From Borborobacter arsenicus (GTDB lineage: Bacteria; Pseudomonadota; Alphaproteobacteria; Rhizobiales; Rhizobiaceae): a stretch of DNA of 64,000 bases. The stretch spans positions 32,578-96,577 of the forward strand of contig NZ_RKST01000021.1 of assembly GCF_003934165.1 (NCBI RefSeq), in the 5' to 3' direction. A model generated the notes under the pieces. That model was not told the DNA's origin and searched no databases. It was given only the letters and a program-made list of their open reading frames with translations. The position numbers and the translations under genes were made by a program. This document shows positions 47,420 through 57,500 of the stretch, piece by piece. Position 1 is the first letter of the stretch. The number at the start of each line of letters is the position of its first letter.

Positions 47420-48247
47420 TCAATTTCTACCCAGGATTTCGGTCATGATCCGGCGCAGTTCCTGCGGCCACTGCGCCTCGGCGGGCCAGGTCGTAATGGG
47501 TGGATTTTCGCCCTGCTGGGCAAAATAGAGTTTTTGTCCGCGCGGATCGATGGCCATGAACGCGTCGGCGCTGCCGCAGGCATGGGGCACGCAGCCATTT
47601 CCAAAAAGAACGCCCGATGAAGTGCGCTCGAAGCCACTGCCAACCGTCAGCCCAAGGGCCACATCGTTGAGCCTGTCGCCGAGCAGTTCTTGCGCGGCGT
47701 GATAGACATCCTCATTGGCGAATGCATCCACGACATAGGTAGGCGTTTTGGTTTCTAGCTCAGCCCACTTCGTTCCGGGTTGCGGCGTATAGGCAAGCTC
47801 TCCGGCAGTTGTCAGCCGCTCCAGCGGCGACCAGGCCTGGACCGCGGCAGTTGCGCCCGGTAGCAGATAAGGCACGAAATAGAGCTTGCCGGCCGCGGCG
47901 GCGACGGGCGGCGCGCCGCAATCCTCGCCGACAATGTCGGTTTGCAGGCCGGCTTCGTCCTTCCAGGCGATGATGGTCGCGGGCCCGCAGGCATTGCCGC
48001 CCTGTCCGACATCGAACAGCGCCACACGGGTATCGGAAACCTCGAGGATGCGATTTAGATAGACGACATAGTCGCGGGCAATCTGCTTGCCGTCATAGGC
48101 GAGGATTTTGTCCATATCCTCAGTCTCGACAATGGTGAAGGTGCCGCCCTCGAAGGGGATTTCCTGCTTTTCGTCCTCCTGCGCGGAGGCCGAAGCTACG
48201 CCGGCGACGACGAACAATGCCGTCGCCAATATCCGCATCACTCGCAT
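47420..48247 (-). CDS. Secreted hypothetical protein upstream of ridA
   Basis: Exported protein of 275 residues; GGGAGCC precedes the ATG at 48247, and a Met at residue 4 is an alternative. The signal peptide ends at ASA-QE. The mature part is acidic, with four Cys in ACGPATI, EDCGAPP, NGCVPHACGS suggesting two disulfides. I do not recognise a domain. It is followed closely by the RidA-type gene. Confidence 0.72.
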   Translation of the reverse strand: MRVMRILATALFVVAGVASASAQEDEKQEIPFEGGTFTIVETEDMDKILAYDGKQIARDYVVYLNRILEVSDTRVALFDVGQGGNACGPATIIAWKDEAGLQTDIVGEDCGAPPVAAAAGKLYFVPYLLPGATAAVQAWSPLERLTTAGELAYTPQPGTKWAELETKTPTYVVDAFANEDVYHAAQELLGDRLNDVALGLTVGSGFERTSSGVLFGNGCVPHACGSADAFMAIDPRGQKLYFAQQGENPPITTWPAEAQWPQELRRIMTEILGRN

Positions 48248-48314
48248 CTGTGGCTCCCTCGATCGAAAGTCGGCCGGAGGGTCGGCGTCGGGCAGCCTGT
48301 TGTCAAGCCGCCCG

Positions 48315-48354
48315 TGCAACGTCAGACGGCTCCGTCTGACTGCAACATGCTCCA
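48315..48354. repeat. Third copy of the GAGCAT-TTGCAG repeat, inverted
   Basis: GTGCAACGTCAGACGG and CCGTCTGACTGCAACATGCTC: read on the minus strand it is GAGCATGTTGCAGTCAGACG then the dyad and GTTGCAC, matching 12577-12620 and 11501-11535. It lies between leuD and the secreted hypothetical gene. Confidence 0.65.
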
Positions 48355-48358
48355 GTGA

Positions 48359-48964
48359 TCAGGCCCAGGGCCGGCTTTCGGCGTTCTGCTTTTCAAAACT
48401 GTCGATTGCCATGGCCTTTTCCATCGTCAGGCCGATATCGTCGAGACCGTTGAGCAGGCAATGGCGCTTGAAATCGTCAAGGTCGAAGGTGATGACGCCG
48501 CCATCCGGCCCGCGGATTTCCTTGGCCTCGAGATCGACCGATAGCGTGGCGTTGGCGCCGCGCGAAGCGTCGTCCATCAACTTGTCGAGGTCTTCCTGGC
48601 TGACGGTGATCGGCAGGATGCCGTTCTTGAAGCAGTTATTGTAGAAAATATCGGCGAAGCTGGTCGAGATGACGCAACGGATTCCGAAATCGAGCAGTGC
48701 CCAGGGCGCATGCTCGCGCGAGGAACCGCAGCCGAAATTGTCGCCGGCAACCAGGATCTGCGCGTTGCGGTAGGCCGGCTTGTTGAGCACGAAATCCGGA
48801 TTTTCCGAGCCGTCCTCATTGAACCGCATCTCTGCGAACAGGCCCTTGCTGAGGCCGGTGCGCTTGATCGTCTTCAGATAGTCCTTGGGGATGATCATGT
48901 CGGTATCGACATTGACGATCGGCAGGGGGGCGGCGACGCCGGTGAGTTTGGTGAATTTATCCAT
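48359..48964 (-). CDS. leuD: 3-isopropylmalate dehydratase small subunit
   Basis: Small (swivel-domain) subunit of isopropylmalate isomerase, 201 residues from the ATG at 48964. Patterns [14 protein letters not shown] and [17 protein letters not shown] are characteristic. It requires the Fe-S large subunit LeuC, which is absent from the window; in many rhizobia leuC lies near rplS between rpsP and leuD. Confidence 0.96.
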   Translation of the reverse strand: MDKFTKLTGVAAPLPIVNVDTDMIIPKDYLKTIKRTGLSKGLFAEMRFNEDGSENPDFVLNKPAYRNAQILVAGDNFGCGSSREHAPWALLDFGIRCVISTSFADIFYNNCFKNGILPITVSQEDLDKLMDDASRGANATLSVDLEAKEIRGPDGGVITFDLDDFKRHCLLNGLDDIGLTMEKAMAIDSFEKQNAESRPWA

Positions 48965-49042
48965 GGCTTTTGCCCGTTTGCGGTTCCGGGGATGGTTCGC
49001 CCCTGCTTTACACAAAGGGCGCGGTGAATCAAAGAGGCGGCG

Positions 49043-50212
49043 TCAAATCACATTGAGTTCGCGGAACGGCCGGTTTTCGGCGATGCGGGCATAGGAAAAG
49101 GCCGAGCAGTCGATGCTGCGATAGCCGCCATGAACAATGAGTTCGGCGAGCGCCTTGCCCACCGCCGGCGCCTGCTGCAGGCCATGGCCGGAAAAGCCGT
49201 TGGCAAAGATGAAATTGCTTAACCGCGGGTGCGGGCCGATGACGGCGTTCTGGTCGAGCGTGTTGTAGTCGTAGTGGCCGGCCCAGGCGCGCGTCGGCTT
49301 GATCGCCTCGAAGGCCGGTACACGGGTCGCCAGCACCGGCCAGATCACTTCCTCGAACAGCGGCCAGTCGGGATCGAAATCGGCCGGGTCGGCAGCCTGC
49401 TCGCCCTCCTCCATCTCCGCGCCGCCGGTGATATAGACGCTGCCTTCGGGGCGGACATAGATGCCGCTGGGATCGACCATCAGCGGCATGTCGGCGAAGC
49501 GGTCGCGCGCCTCGAACACGAAGACGCTGCGCTTGCGCGGCTCCACCGGCAGGAAAAGCCCGGCCATAGCCGCAACCATGCCGGCCGAAGGCCCCGCCGC
49601 ATTGAAGATGGTTCCCGCCTCGAGCCGCTCGCCATTGTCAAGCATCACGGCGCTGACCCTGTCGCCAGCCCGCTCGATGCCGGTCACCGTCTGGTGGATG
49701 AAATCCACCTGCCGGCTGCGCAGCGTCTTGCGAAACAGCATGAGCAGCGCATGCGCGTCGAACCAGCCCTCGCCCGAGCGCCCGAAGGCGCCGGCCGAAA
49801 TGCCTTCCGTCGACAGCCAGGCAAAGCGCCGCGACAGGGCCTGCGCATCCTCCAGCACGATGTCGGTGCCTTCGGCAACCTGCGCGGCATGGTTCTGTTT
49901 CAGGATCGGCAGGCCGCTTTCGCCGGCAAGGATGAGATAACCGTTTTCGCGGAAACCGATATCGGCTTCCTCGCCGAACTCTTGCTTCAGCCGCCTGAAC
50001 AGGCCGAGCGTGAATTGCGACAGGCGGATATTTTCGGCAATCGAGAATTGCTGGCGGATCGAGGCGCAGGAGAGCGTCGTCGCCGAATGGGTGAATTGCG
50101 GATCACGCTCGATCAGCGCGATCGACCCGGAAAACCCTTCCTCGCGCAGATAATAGGCTATCGAACTGCCGACGATGGCCCCGCCGATGATGATGACGTC
50201 ATAGCGCGCCAT
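49043..50212 (-). CDS. FAD-dependent amino-acid oxidase-like oxidoreductase (DAO family)
   Basis: 389-residue flavoprotein from the ATG at 50212 (AAGGAAAG upstream). The N-terminal dinucleotide fold has IIIGGAIVGSSIAYYL, with Ala in place of one usual Gly, and the C-terminal NGFSGHGLQQAPAVGKALAELI is the conserved FAD-contact segment of sarcosine oxidase/DadA/glycine oxidase-type enzymes. Substrate is probably a D-amino acid or N-methyl amino acid. Divergent from the CoA-ester lyase gene. Confidence 0.88.
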   Translation of the reverse strand: MARYDVIIIGGAIVGSSIAYYLREEGFSGSIALIERDPQFTHSATTLSCASIRQQFSIAENIRLSQFTLGLFRRLKQEFGEEADIGFRENGYLILAGESGLPILKQNHAAQVAEGTDIVLEDAQALSRRFAWLSTEGISAGAFGRSGEGWFDAHALLMLFRKTLRSRQVDFIHQTVTGIERAGDRVSAVMLDNGERLEAGTIFNAAGPSAGMVAAMAGLFLPVEPRKRSVFVFEARDRFADMPLMVDPSGIYVRPEGSVYITGGAEMEEGEQAADPADFDPDWPLFEEVIWPVLATRVPAFEAIKPTRAWAGHYDYNTLDQNAVIGPHPRLSNFIFANGFSGHGLQQAPAVGKALAELIVHGGYRSIDCSAFSYARIAENRPFRELNVI

Positions 50213-50320
50213 GTGTCTTTCCTTGATGATCGAATCGCAGGTGGAAGTGCAGAGCCCTATCAAGCTTGCCGTTTCCGGCTCTTGCAAGAGCCAGCATTGC
50301 CGGGCAAAGAAGACCACACA

Positions 50321-51202
50321 ATGTCGCAAGCCGCACCCCATCTGCGCCGCTCGGTGCTCTATATTCCAGCCTCAAACGACAGGGCCCTGGCGAAAATCGC
50401 CGCGCTTGCCTGCGATGCCATCATCATCGACCTGGAAGACGCGGTCGCGCCATCGGAAAAACCCGCTGCGCGCGAAAAACTTGCCGCGATCTTCGCCAGC
50501 CGCCCTTCCGGCATCCGCGAGATAATCGTGCGCATCAATGCGCTTTCCAGCCAATGGGGCAGCGACGATCTCGCCGCTGCGCTGGCCTGCAAGCCCGACG
50601 GCATCCTTCTGCCCAAGGTCGAAACGCCGCGCGACCTGCTGGAAGCCGGCGACCTGATCGACGAGCAGGATGCGCCGGACAGCGTGCTTTTATGGGCAAT
50701 GGTCGAGACGCCGCGCGCGCTGCTCAATATCGGGGCGATTGCCGAGCTCGGCCGCGATCCCGCCTCGCGGCTTTCCTGCCTGGTTGCCGGCACCAACGAC
50801 CTCGTCGCCGCCACCGGCATTCTTGCCACGCCCGACCGGCGCCATCTGGTGCCATGGCTGATGCAGATGCTGCTTGCCGCCCGCGCCGGCGGCCTCGACA
50901 TACTGGACGGCGTCAGCAATGATTTTCGTGATCTGGGTGCCTTCGCAGTCGAATGCGCCCAGGGTGCCGCCATGGGTTTCGACGGCAAGACCCTGATTCA
51001 TCCCGCACAGATCGAACCGGCGGACACCGCCTTTGCGCCATCCGAAACGGCGCTGGCTGAAGCGCGCAGGATCGTCGAAGCCTTCTCGCTTCCTCAGAAC
51101 GCCGGCAAGGGCGCCATCGCGCTTGACGGGCGCATGGTGGAACTGCTGCATCTTGCCCAGGCGCAAAACCTGCTTGCCAAGGCGGCGATGATTGCCAAGT
51201 AG
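50321..51202 (+). CDS. HpcH/HpaI-type CoA-ester lyase (citrate lyase beta-like)
   Basis: 293-residue TIM-barrel lyase. SVLYIPASNDRALAKI, IIDLEDAVAPSEK (metal-binding Glu/Asp), LLPKVETP and ETPRALLNIGAI match CitE/malyl-CoA lyase-like proteins, which cleave or form (S)-malyl- or citramalyl-CoA esters. No partner citrate lyase subunits are present, so malyl-CoA/citramalyl-CoA lyase activity is more likely than citrate lyase. The start ATG at 50321 fits MSQAAPHLRRSVLY. Confidence 0.87.
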   Translation: MSQAAPHLRRSVLYIPASNDRALAKIAALACDAIIIDLEDAVAPSEKPAAREKLAAIFASRPSGIREIIVRINALSSQWGSDDLAAALACKPDGILLPKVETPRDLLEAGDLIDEQDAPDSVLLWAMVETPRALLNIGAIAELGRDPASRLSCLVAGTNDLVAATGILATPDRRHLVPWLMQMLLAARAGGLDILDGVSNDFRDLGAFAVECAQGAAMGFDGKTLIHPAQIEPADTAFAPSETALAEARRIVEAFSLPQNAGKGAIALDGRMVELLHLAQAQNLLAKAAMIAK

Positions 51203-51254
51203 GCACAAAAGGCGTCAATCTGCGGCATGACCCCTTCGCGACGGGAATGATGCC

Positions 51255-51461
51255 ATGAAACTTTTCCGCTTCCTGACCGGCCCCGATGATGCGAGCTTCT
51301 GCCACAAGGTGACGGCGGCGCTGAACAATGGCTGGCACCTGTTCGGTTCACCCACCTATGCGTTCGACGTCGAGACCAGGACCATGCGCTGCGGCCAGGC
51401 GGTGGTGAAGGATGTCGAGGGGGTCGAATACGAGCCGGAAATGAAGCTCGGCGACTACTGA
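51255..51461 (+). CDS. DUF1737 protein
   Basis: 68-residue protein of the DUF1737 family, function unknown. The family pattern MKLFRFLTGPDDASFCHKVTAAL-N-GWHLFGSPTYAFD is visible. No signal or membrane segment. It lies alone between the lyase gene and the convergent metallopeptidase gene. Confidence 0.85.
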   Translation: MKLFRFLTGPDDASFCHKVTAALNNGWHLFGSPTYAFDVETRTMRCGQAVVKDVEGVEYEPEMKLGDY

Positions 51462-51507
51462 CTGCCGCCCGGCAGGCAGCATCTTTCAACGCGGATGCGG
51501 CCGATGG

Positions 51508-51936
51508 TCAGTTCTGGTCGGCTTCTTCTTCGAGCCGCTCCATGTCGTCGTCCGACAGGCCGAAATGATGGCCGATTTCGTGGATGAGCACATGGGTGAC
51601 GATGTCGCCCATCGTTTCCTCATTCTCGGCCCAATAGTCCAGGATGGCGCGCCGATAGAGCGTGATCCGGTTGGGACCCTCACCGGTCTGCGGGTTCCAG
51701 CGCTCGGCGATCCCCCGCCCCTCGAACAGGCCGAGCAGGTCGAATGGCGTTTCCATCGACAGATCGTCCATGATCTCGTCGGTCGGGAATTCCGCGATCT
51801 GGATGATGATCTCACCGGTGAGGCGACGGAATTCCTCCGGCAGATGGGCATAGGCCTCGATCGCCATGAGTTCCATTTCTTCCATCGACGGTGAAAGCTG
51901 GTCGTGCCATGCGCGGGTCTTGTAGATGCGGGCCAT
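51508..51936 (-). CDS. Zinc metallopeptidase-like protein (PF06262 type)
   Basis: 142-residue protein with a minimal zincin motif HEIGHHFGLSD (HExxHxxG) near residue 125, matching the small metallopeptidase family formerly DUF1025. The ATG at 51936 has AAGGAAA upstream and homologous start MARIYKTRAWHD. The natural substrate is unknown. Divergent from the SOS mutagenesis cassette. Confidence 0.85.
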   Translation of the reverse strand: MARIYKTRAWHDQLSPSMEEMELMAIEAYAHLPEEFRRLTGEIIIQIAEFPTDEIMDDLSMETPFDLLGLFEGRGIAERWNPQTGEGPNRITLYRRAILDYWAENEETMGDIVTHVLIHEIGHHFGLSDDDMERLEEEADQN

Positions 51937-52100
51937 TCTTTTTCCTTTTGACCGCATATAGCCTTTTGACGGCGGGCTTTCGAGCCTTTTGCATCCGGCT
52001 GCAAAAAATCTGGTTTTGGGCATCTGCCGGGCCTGGCCAGACAGGAATAAATTCTTGAAAAGACGTGCTTGACTCTTCAGGTGCGCTCTGGAATCTATAA

Positions 52101-52115
52101 GAACATAACAGGAAC
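52101..52115 (+). promoter_or_regulatory. LexA (SOS) box of the imuA-imuB-dnaE2 operon
   Basis: GAACATAACAGGAAC is a perfect alphaproteobacterial LexA box (GAAC-N7-GAAC), located 23 bp before the imuA start. It implies repression by LexA and induction by DNA damage. Confidence 0.92.
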
Positions 52116-52137
52116 ATTCTCGGAAGAGCATACCGTC

Positions 52138-53136
52138 ATGGCACTATCGGCCGTGGCGCAGGAGACCGTTTTGGCCCTGCGCCGAAAAATTGCACGGCTG
52201 GAAGCTACGCTGCCGGAACGGCTGGCGGCGCCGACGGATACGGCAGATGCCGTGGTGCTCCGGCGCCATGGGGCCGCCCGGCCGGAGAGACTTCTGCTGC
52301 CCACCGGCGCGCAGGCCTTCGATGATGCGCTGGGCGGCGGAGTGCCAGGGGCGGCACTGACGGAAATCCATGGCGCACAGATTCGCGATGCCGGGGCCGC
52401 AACCGGATTTGCCCTGTCGCTCGCCGGGCCCATCCTGCAGAGAACAGGTGCTGCGCGCGCCCCGATATTGTGGATCGGCACGACGGAGATCTTTCGGGAA
52501 ACCGGGCTCCCCTATCTTCCCGGGCTGTGCGGGCATTTCGGCATCGCTTCCGGGGACCTGCTGGTCGCCGAGGTGCCGAAGCTGGTCGATGCTCTTTGGA
52601 TCGCCGAGGAAGCCGCCGGGCTGAAGGCGCTTTCGGCGGTGCTGCTGGAGATACAGGGCTATCCATCGAAACTCGACCTCACGGCCACGCGCCGCCTGCA
52701 CCGTCGCGCCCAGGCGGCAGGGCGGCCGGTTTTCCTGCTGCGACAGGCAGCCATGGCCGAGCCGACGGCCGCTCCGGTGCGGCTGGTCGTTTCGCCGGCA
52801 TCCGCATCCCCGCGCTGGACGCTGAACGGGCCCTTGGCGGGCTCCATCGGCCCGCCCGGCTTCAAGGTCAGGATCGACAAGAGCCGCACTGCCCCGCCCC
52901 GGCAGTTCACATTGGAATGGAACGCCGATGAGCACATCTTCACAGACAGACGGAAGCAAGCTCTCCCGCCGCAGGATCATGGCGCTGTGGTTTCCCTATC
53001 TCAGCACCGAGCGGACCCTGCGCCAGCGCCTGGGACCCTCCTGGCGTTCCGCGCCGGCGGCGGCAAGGCCGCCTCTCCTGATAAGTCATCGCGAGAAGAA
53101 CACGCAGCGCATCGCCGCCCTCGACGCGCAGGCTGA
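52138..53136 (+). CDS. imuA: ImuA, SOS-induced RecA-like mutagenesis protein
   Basis: Accessory factor of the ImuA-ImuB-DnaE2 translesion synthesis cassette. 332 residues from the ATG at 52138. RecA-like features are seen (AFDDALGGGVPGAALTEIHG, ILWIGTTEIFRETGLPYLPG, FGIASGDLLVAEVP). The reading frame runs 209 bp into imuB in another frame; homologues vary at the C-terminus and the last 60 residues here (basic, Gln/Pro/Ala-rich) show no recognisable fold. Controlled by the LexA box 23 bp upstream. Confidence 0.9.
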   Translation: MALSAVAQETVLALRRKIARLEATLPERLAAPTDTADAVVLRRHGAARPERLLLPTGAQAFDDALGGGVPGAALTEIHGAQIRDAGAATGFALSLAGPILQRTGAARAPILWIGTTEIFRETGLPYLPGLCGHFGIASGDLLVAEVPKLVDALWIAEEAAGLKALSAVLLEIQGYPSKLDLTATRRLHRRAQAAGRPVFLLRQAAMAEPTAAPVRLVVSPASASPRWTLNGPLAGSIGPPGFKVRIDKSRTAPPRQFTLEWNADEHIFTDRRKQALPPQDHGAVVSLSQHRADPAPAPGTLLAFRAGGGKAASPDKSSREEHAAHRRPRRAG

Positions 53137-54523
53137 GCGGCTCGGGCTCAAACCCGGCATGGGCATCGCCGACGCCCGCGCCATGCATCCGGCCATAGAG
53201 ATCGTCGAAGCCGATCCGGCCGCGGACCGCCGCCTGCTGGAAATCCTGGCCGACTGGTGCGATCGCTACACGCCGCTGGTGGCCTTCGACGGAACGGATG
53301 GCCTGTTTCTCGACATCACCGGCTGCGCCCACCTCCTGGGCGGCGAAAAACCGCTGCTTGACGACCTTCACGCGCGCTTTTTCCGGCAAGGTTTCGATGT
53401 CCGGGCCGGCCTTGCCTCCACGCCGGGAGCTGCCTGGGCGGCAGCGCATTTTCTCGGAAACCGCATCGTTGCGGAGGGCGGCGAACAAGGCCTGCTCGCT
53501 GCCCTGCCGCTTGCCGCCCTGCGTCTTGATCCGGCAACCCGGTCGGAGCTTGAAAGCGTCGGGCTGCGCCTTGTCGGCATGCTCATGCAAGCGCCTCGCG
53601 CGCCACTTGCCCGCCGCTTCGGCAAGACGCTCCTGATCCGCCTCGACCAGGCTCTGGGACAACTGGAGGAGACGATTTCGCCGCGTCTGCCGGTTGCCCC
53701 CCTGTCGGTGGAGCGGCAACTGGCCGAGCCCATATTGCTCATGGAAGGCATCGAAAGCCTGACTCTGCTTTTGGCCCGCTCGTTGAAAGCCGATCTCGAA
53801 CGCCGCAACGAGGGCGCCCGCATCCTGCAGCTCCTGCTGTTCCGGGTCGACGGCATGGTCAGCCGCATCACGGTGAGCACGTCGCGCCCCCTGCGCGAGC
53901 CGCATCTCATCGGCAGGCTCTTTCATGAAAAGCTGGCAGCCATGGAACATGGGCTCGACGCCGGCTGCGGCTTCGACCTCATCCGCCTTTCGGTGCTTTC
54001 ATCCGTCCCTTTCGAAGGGCAGCAGGCCGATCTTGCCAGCTCCATGGAGGATAAAAGCGAGGATCTGGCGCTCTTTGCCGACCGTGTCCGGGCAAGACAT
54101 GGCGACAGGGCGATCATGCGATGCCAGCCGGCCGAAAGCCATATTCCCGAGCGGGCGGTTTCCTTCATGCCTTTTACCGAGGCTGGAGGAAAGGCCGAAA
54201 TCCTCGCTGCGCGAATGCCGGCACGGTCGCCTCGCCCGATCCGCCTTTTTGCGCATCCCGAGCCGGTCGAGGTGATAGCGGCCGAAATACCGGAGGGTCC
54301 CCCGGCGCGTTTCCGGTGGCGGCGGGCCCTTTATGAAGTCGCCAGGGCGGAAGGCCCCGAGCGCATCGCGCCTGAATGGTGGCGCGCCGGCCCGGAGGAG
54401 GCGACGCGCGATTATTTCCATGTCGAGGATGCCGATGGCCGCCGCTACTGGCTTTTCCGCCAGGGTCTCTATGGCGCCAGGCAAGGCAACCCGCGCTGGT
54501 TCATGCAGGGGCTGTTCGCATGA
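52928..54523 (+). CDS. imuB: ImuB, Y-family polymerase-like protein
   Basis: 531-residue Y-family DNA polymerase homologue that bridges ImuA and DnaE2 through the beta clamp. It begins with ALWFPYLSTERTLR where active polymerases have an acidic DMDxFFAxVE, so the catalytic Asp is absent as in ImuB proteins. TDGLFLDITGCAHLLGG and the helix-hairpin-helix-like GLRLVGMLMQAP follow. The first ATG at 52928 and another at 52979 are both possible. Its stop overlaps the dnaE2 start (ATGA). Confidence 0.92.
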   Translation: MSTSSQTDGSKLSRRRIMALWFPYLSTERTLRQRLGPSWRSAPAAARPPLLISHREKNTQRIAALDAQAERLGLKPGMGIADARAMHPAIEIVEADPAADRRLLEILADWCDRYTPLVAFDGTDGLFLDITGCAHLLGGEKPLLDDLHARFFRQGFDVRAGLASTPGAAWAAAHFLGNRIVAEGGEQGLLAALPLAALRLDPATRSELESVGLRLVGMLMQAPRAPLARRFGKTLLIRLDQALGQLEETISPRLPVAPLSVERQLAEPILLMEGIESLTLLLARSLKADLERRNEGARILQLLLFRVDGMVSRITVSTSRPLREPHLIGRLFHEKLAAMEHGLDAGCGFDLIRLSVLSSVPFEGQQADLASSMEDKSEDLALFADRVRARHGDRAIMRCQPAESHIPERAVSFMPFTEAGGKAEILAARMPARSPRPIRLFAHPEPVEVIAAEIPEGPPARFRWRRALYEVARAEGPERIAPEWWRAGPEEATRDYFHVEDADGRRYWLFRQGLYGARQGNPRWFMQGLFA

Positions 54524-57500
54524 GTGAGGAGGTCTTTCCCCGCACCCCCATCGTCTCGCCGGCCTATGTCGAATTCGGCGTGCAGTCGAATTTTTCTTTC
54601 CTCCGCGGGGCCTCGCGGCCGCAGGAACTGGTGGTCGCGGCCTGTATTCTCGGCCATGCCGGCATGGGCCTTGCCGACCGCAACACGGTGGCCGGCGTCG
54701 TGCGCGCCTGGACCCAGTCCAAATGCATCAGGCTTTCGGACGATGCCGAGCCGGTGTCGCTTGCCTATCATCCCGGCTGCCGGCTGGTCTTCGGCGACGA
54801 CACGCCCGATGTGCTCGCCTATCCGCAGGACCGCGAGGGCTGGGGGCATCTGTGCCGCATGCTCACCGGGGCCAATCTACGGCCTGAAACCGAAAAGGGC
54901 GCCACGCTGCTCAAGCGGGAAGACCTGCTGGAATGGGGCGATCTCCTGTCGCTCGCCGTGCTGCCGGACCTCTCGGCGCCGGCATCGGACCAACTGGCCC
55001 TCATCCGCCAGTTGAAGGACCGGTTCGGCCCGAACCTGCGGCTCGCGGTTGCGCCTCATTATCTCGGCAATGATCGTTTCCGCATCGAACAGGCGGCCGC
55101 GATGGCCAAGGCTGCGGGCGTGCCGCTGATGGCGACCAATGACGTCCTCTACCATTCAGTCGAACGGCGCCCCTTGCAGGACGTGCTCACGGCAATCCGG
55201 CTTAACCAGCCTGTCGCCCAGGCCGGCTTCGAACTTGCCGCCAATGCCGAGCGCCATATGAAGTCGCCGACGGAAATGGCGCGGCTTTTCCGCAACCATC
55301 CGGAAGCGCTGGCCGAAACGCTGCGCTTTGCCGAAAGCCTGAATTTTTCTCTGAAGGAATTGCAGCACAATTATCCCGAGGAAACGACGCAGGAAGGCGT
55401 CGACCCTCAGGAGGAACTGGAAAGGCTGACCTGGGCGGGTGCGGCAAACCGCTATCCGGAAGGCATTCCCGACAAGGTTCGGGGCCTGATCCGGCACGAA
55501 CTCGGGATCGTCGCCGAGAAGAAATATGCCCGCTATTTCCTCACCGTCCACGACATCGTCCGCTATGCCCGCTCGCAACAATGCAACGTGCTTTGCCAGG
55601 GGCGCGGCTCGGCCGCCAATTCGGTGATCTGCTATTGCCTCGGCATCACCGAGGTCGATCCCGGCCGTGCCGAAGTCCTTTTCGAGCGCTTCGTCTCGAC
55701 CGAGCGCAATGAGCCGCCCGACATCGACGTCGATTTCGAGCATGAGAAACGCGACAGGATCATCGCCTACATCTACGAAAAATACAGCGAGAAGCGCACC
55801 GCGCTTGCCGCCGCCGTCGTCAGCTATCGCGGCCGTTCCGCCCTGCGCGAGGTCGCCAAGGCGATGGGGCTCTCGGACGATGTGCGCGGCGCCTTGTCGG
55901 GCTCGATCTGGGGCTGGTCGTCCAGCACGCTGGGCGAGAAGGAGGCCAAAGCCGGCGGCCTCGACAAATCGGACCCGGCCGCAAAACATGTGATTGCCCG
56001 TGCCAACGATATCCTCGGCTTCCCGCGCCACCTGTCGCAGCATGTCGGCGGCTTCGTCATCACCAGGGACCGGCTGGACGAGATCGTGCCGATCATGAAA
56101 ACGGCGATGGACGAGCGCAAGATGGTCGAATGGGACAAGGACGATCTGGACGCCGTCGGCATCCTCAAGGTTGACGTACTGGCGCTCGGCATGCTCTCCT
56201 GCCTCAGGCGCGCCCTCGATCTTCTGGAAGATCATTATCGCGTCCGCGACCCCTACGGCAGAAAGCTGACGCTGGCGACCATCCCGCCGGAAGAAGAACC
56301 CGTCTACGACATGATCTGCCGGGCCGACACGCTGGGCGTCTTCCAGATCGAATCGCGCGCCCAGATGTCGATGCTGCCGCGCCTGCGTCCGAGAAAATTC
56401 TACGACCTGGTCATCGAGGTAGCGATCGTGCGGCCCGGCCCGATCCAGGGCGACATGGTGCATCCTTACCTGCGCCGGCGCATGAAAAAGGAAAAGGTGG
56501 AATATCACAAGCCGGAACTGGAAAAGATATTGAAGCGCACGCTCGGCGTGCCGCTGTTCCAGGAACAGGCGATGGCTATCGCCATCGAGGCCGGCGGGTT
56601 CACGGCGGGCGAGGCCGACCAGCTGCGCCGGGCCATGGCCACTTTCCGCCGCAATGGCACGATCAAGGACTATGAAACGCGCATGGTCGAAGGGATGGTG
56701 GCAAAGGGCTATCCGCGCGAATTCGCCCAGCGCTGTTTCGACCAGATAAAAGGCTTTGGCGATTATGGCTTCCCCGAAAGCCACGCCGCCTCCTTCGCGC
56801 TGCTGGTCTATGCCTCCTGCTGGTTCAAGACCTTCTATCCGGACGTCTTCTGTGCCGCGATCCTGAACTCGCAGCCCATGGGGTTTTATCGCCCCGCTCA
56901 GCTGGTGCGTGACGCGCAGGACCATGGCGTCGAGGTCCGGCCCGTCGACATCAATGCATCGGACTGGGATTGCAAGCTGGAGGAAGCGCCGTTCAATCCG
57001 GTGCGGATCATTCCGCGGCATGAAGGGATGCGCGGCGTGATCCGCACGAGACATGCGGTGCAACTCGGCTTTCGCCAGATCAAGGGCTTGAGCGAAGACG
57101 CCATGAAGGCATTCGTCGCCGCGCGCGGGACAGGCTATGAATCGGTGCGCGACATGTGGCTGCGCTCAGGCTTGCGCGTGGATGCGCTGGAGCGGCTTGC
57201 CCAGGCCGACGCCTTCCGCTCGCTGGGGCTCGACCGGCGTGCCGCGCTGTGGGCCGTGCGTGCGCTGGGCAGCGGCAATGCGACCAGCCAGTTGCCCTTG
57301 TTTGATCGGCCGGAAATCCGCCTGCGGGAACTGGAGCCCAAGACCGAGCTGCCCGCAATGCCGCTCGGCGAGCATGTCATCCACGACTACCGTTCGCTCG
57401 GCCTTTCGCTGAAGGCGCATCCCGTGTCCTTCCTGCGCGACAAGCTCGATCGCGCCGGTATCACCCCGAACTGGCGGCTACCGAATGTTCCGGACGGACA

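Noticed and set aside
55156..57063. Long minus-strand open frame inside dnaE2
   Set aside because: Shadow of the conserved polymerase reading frame.
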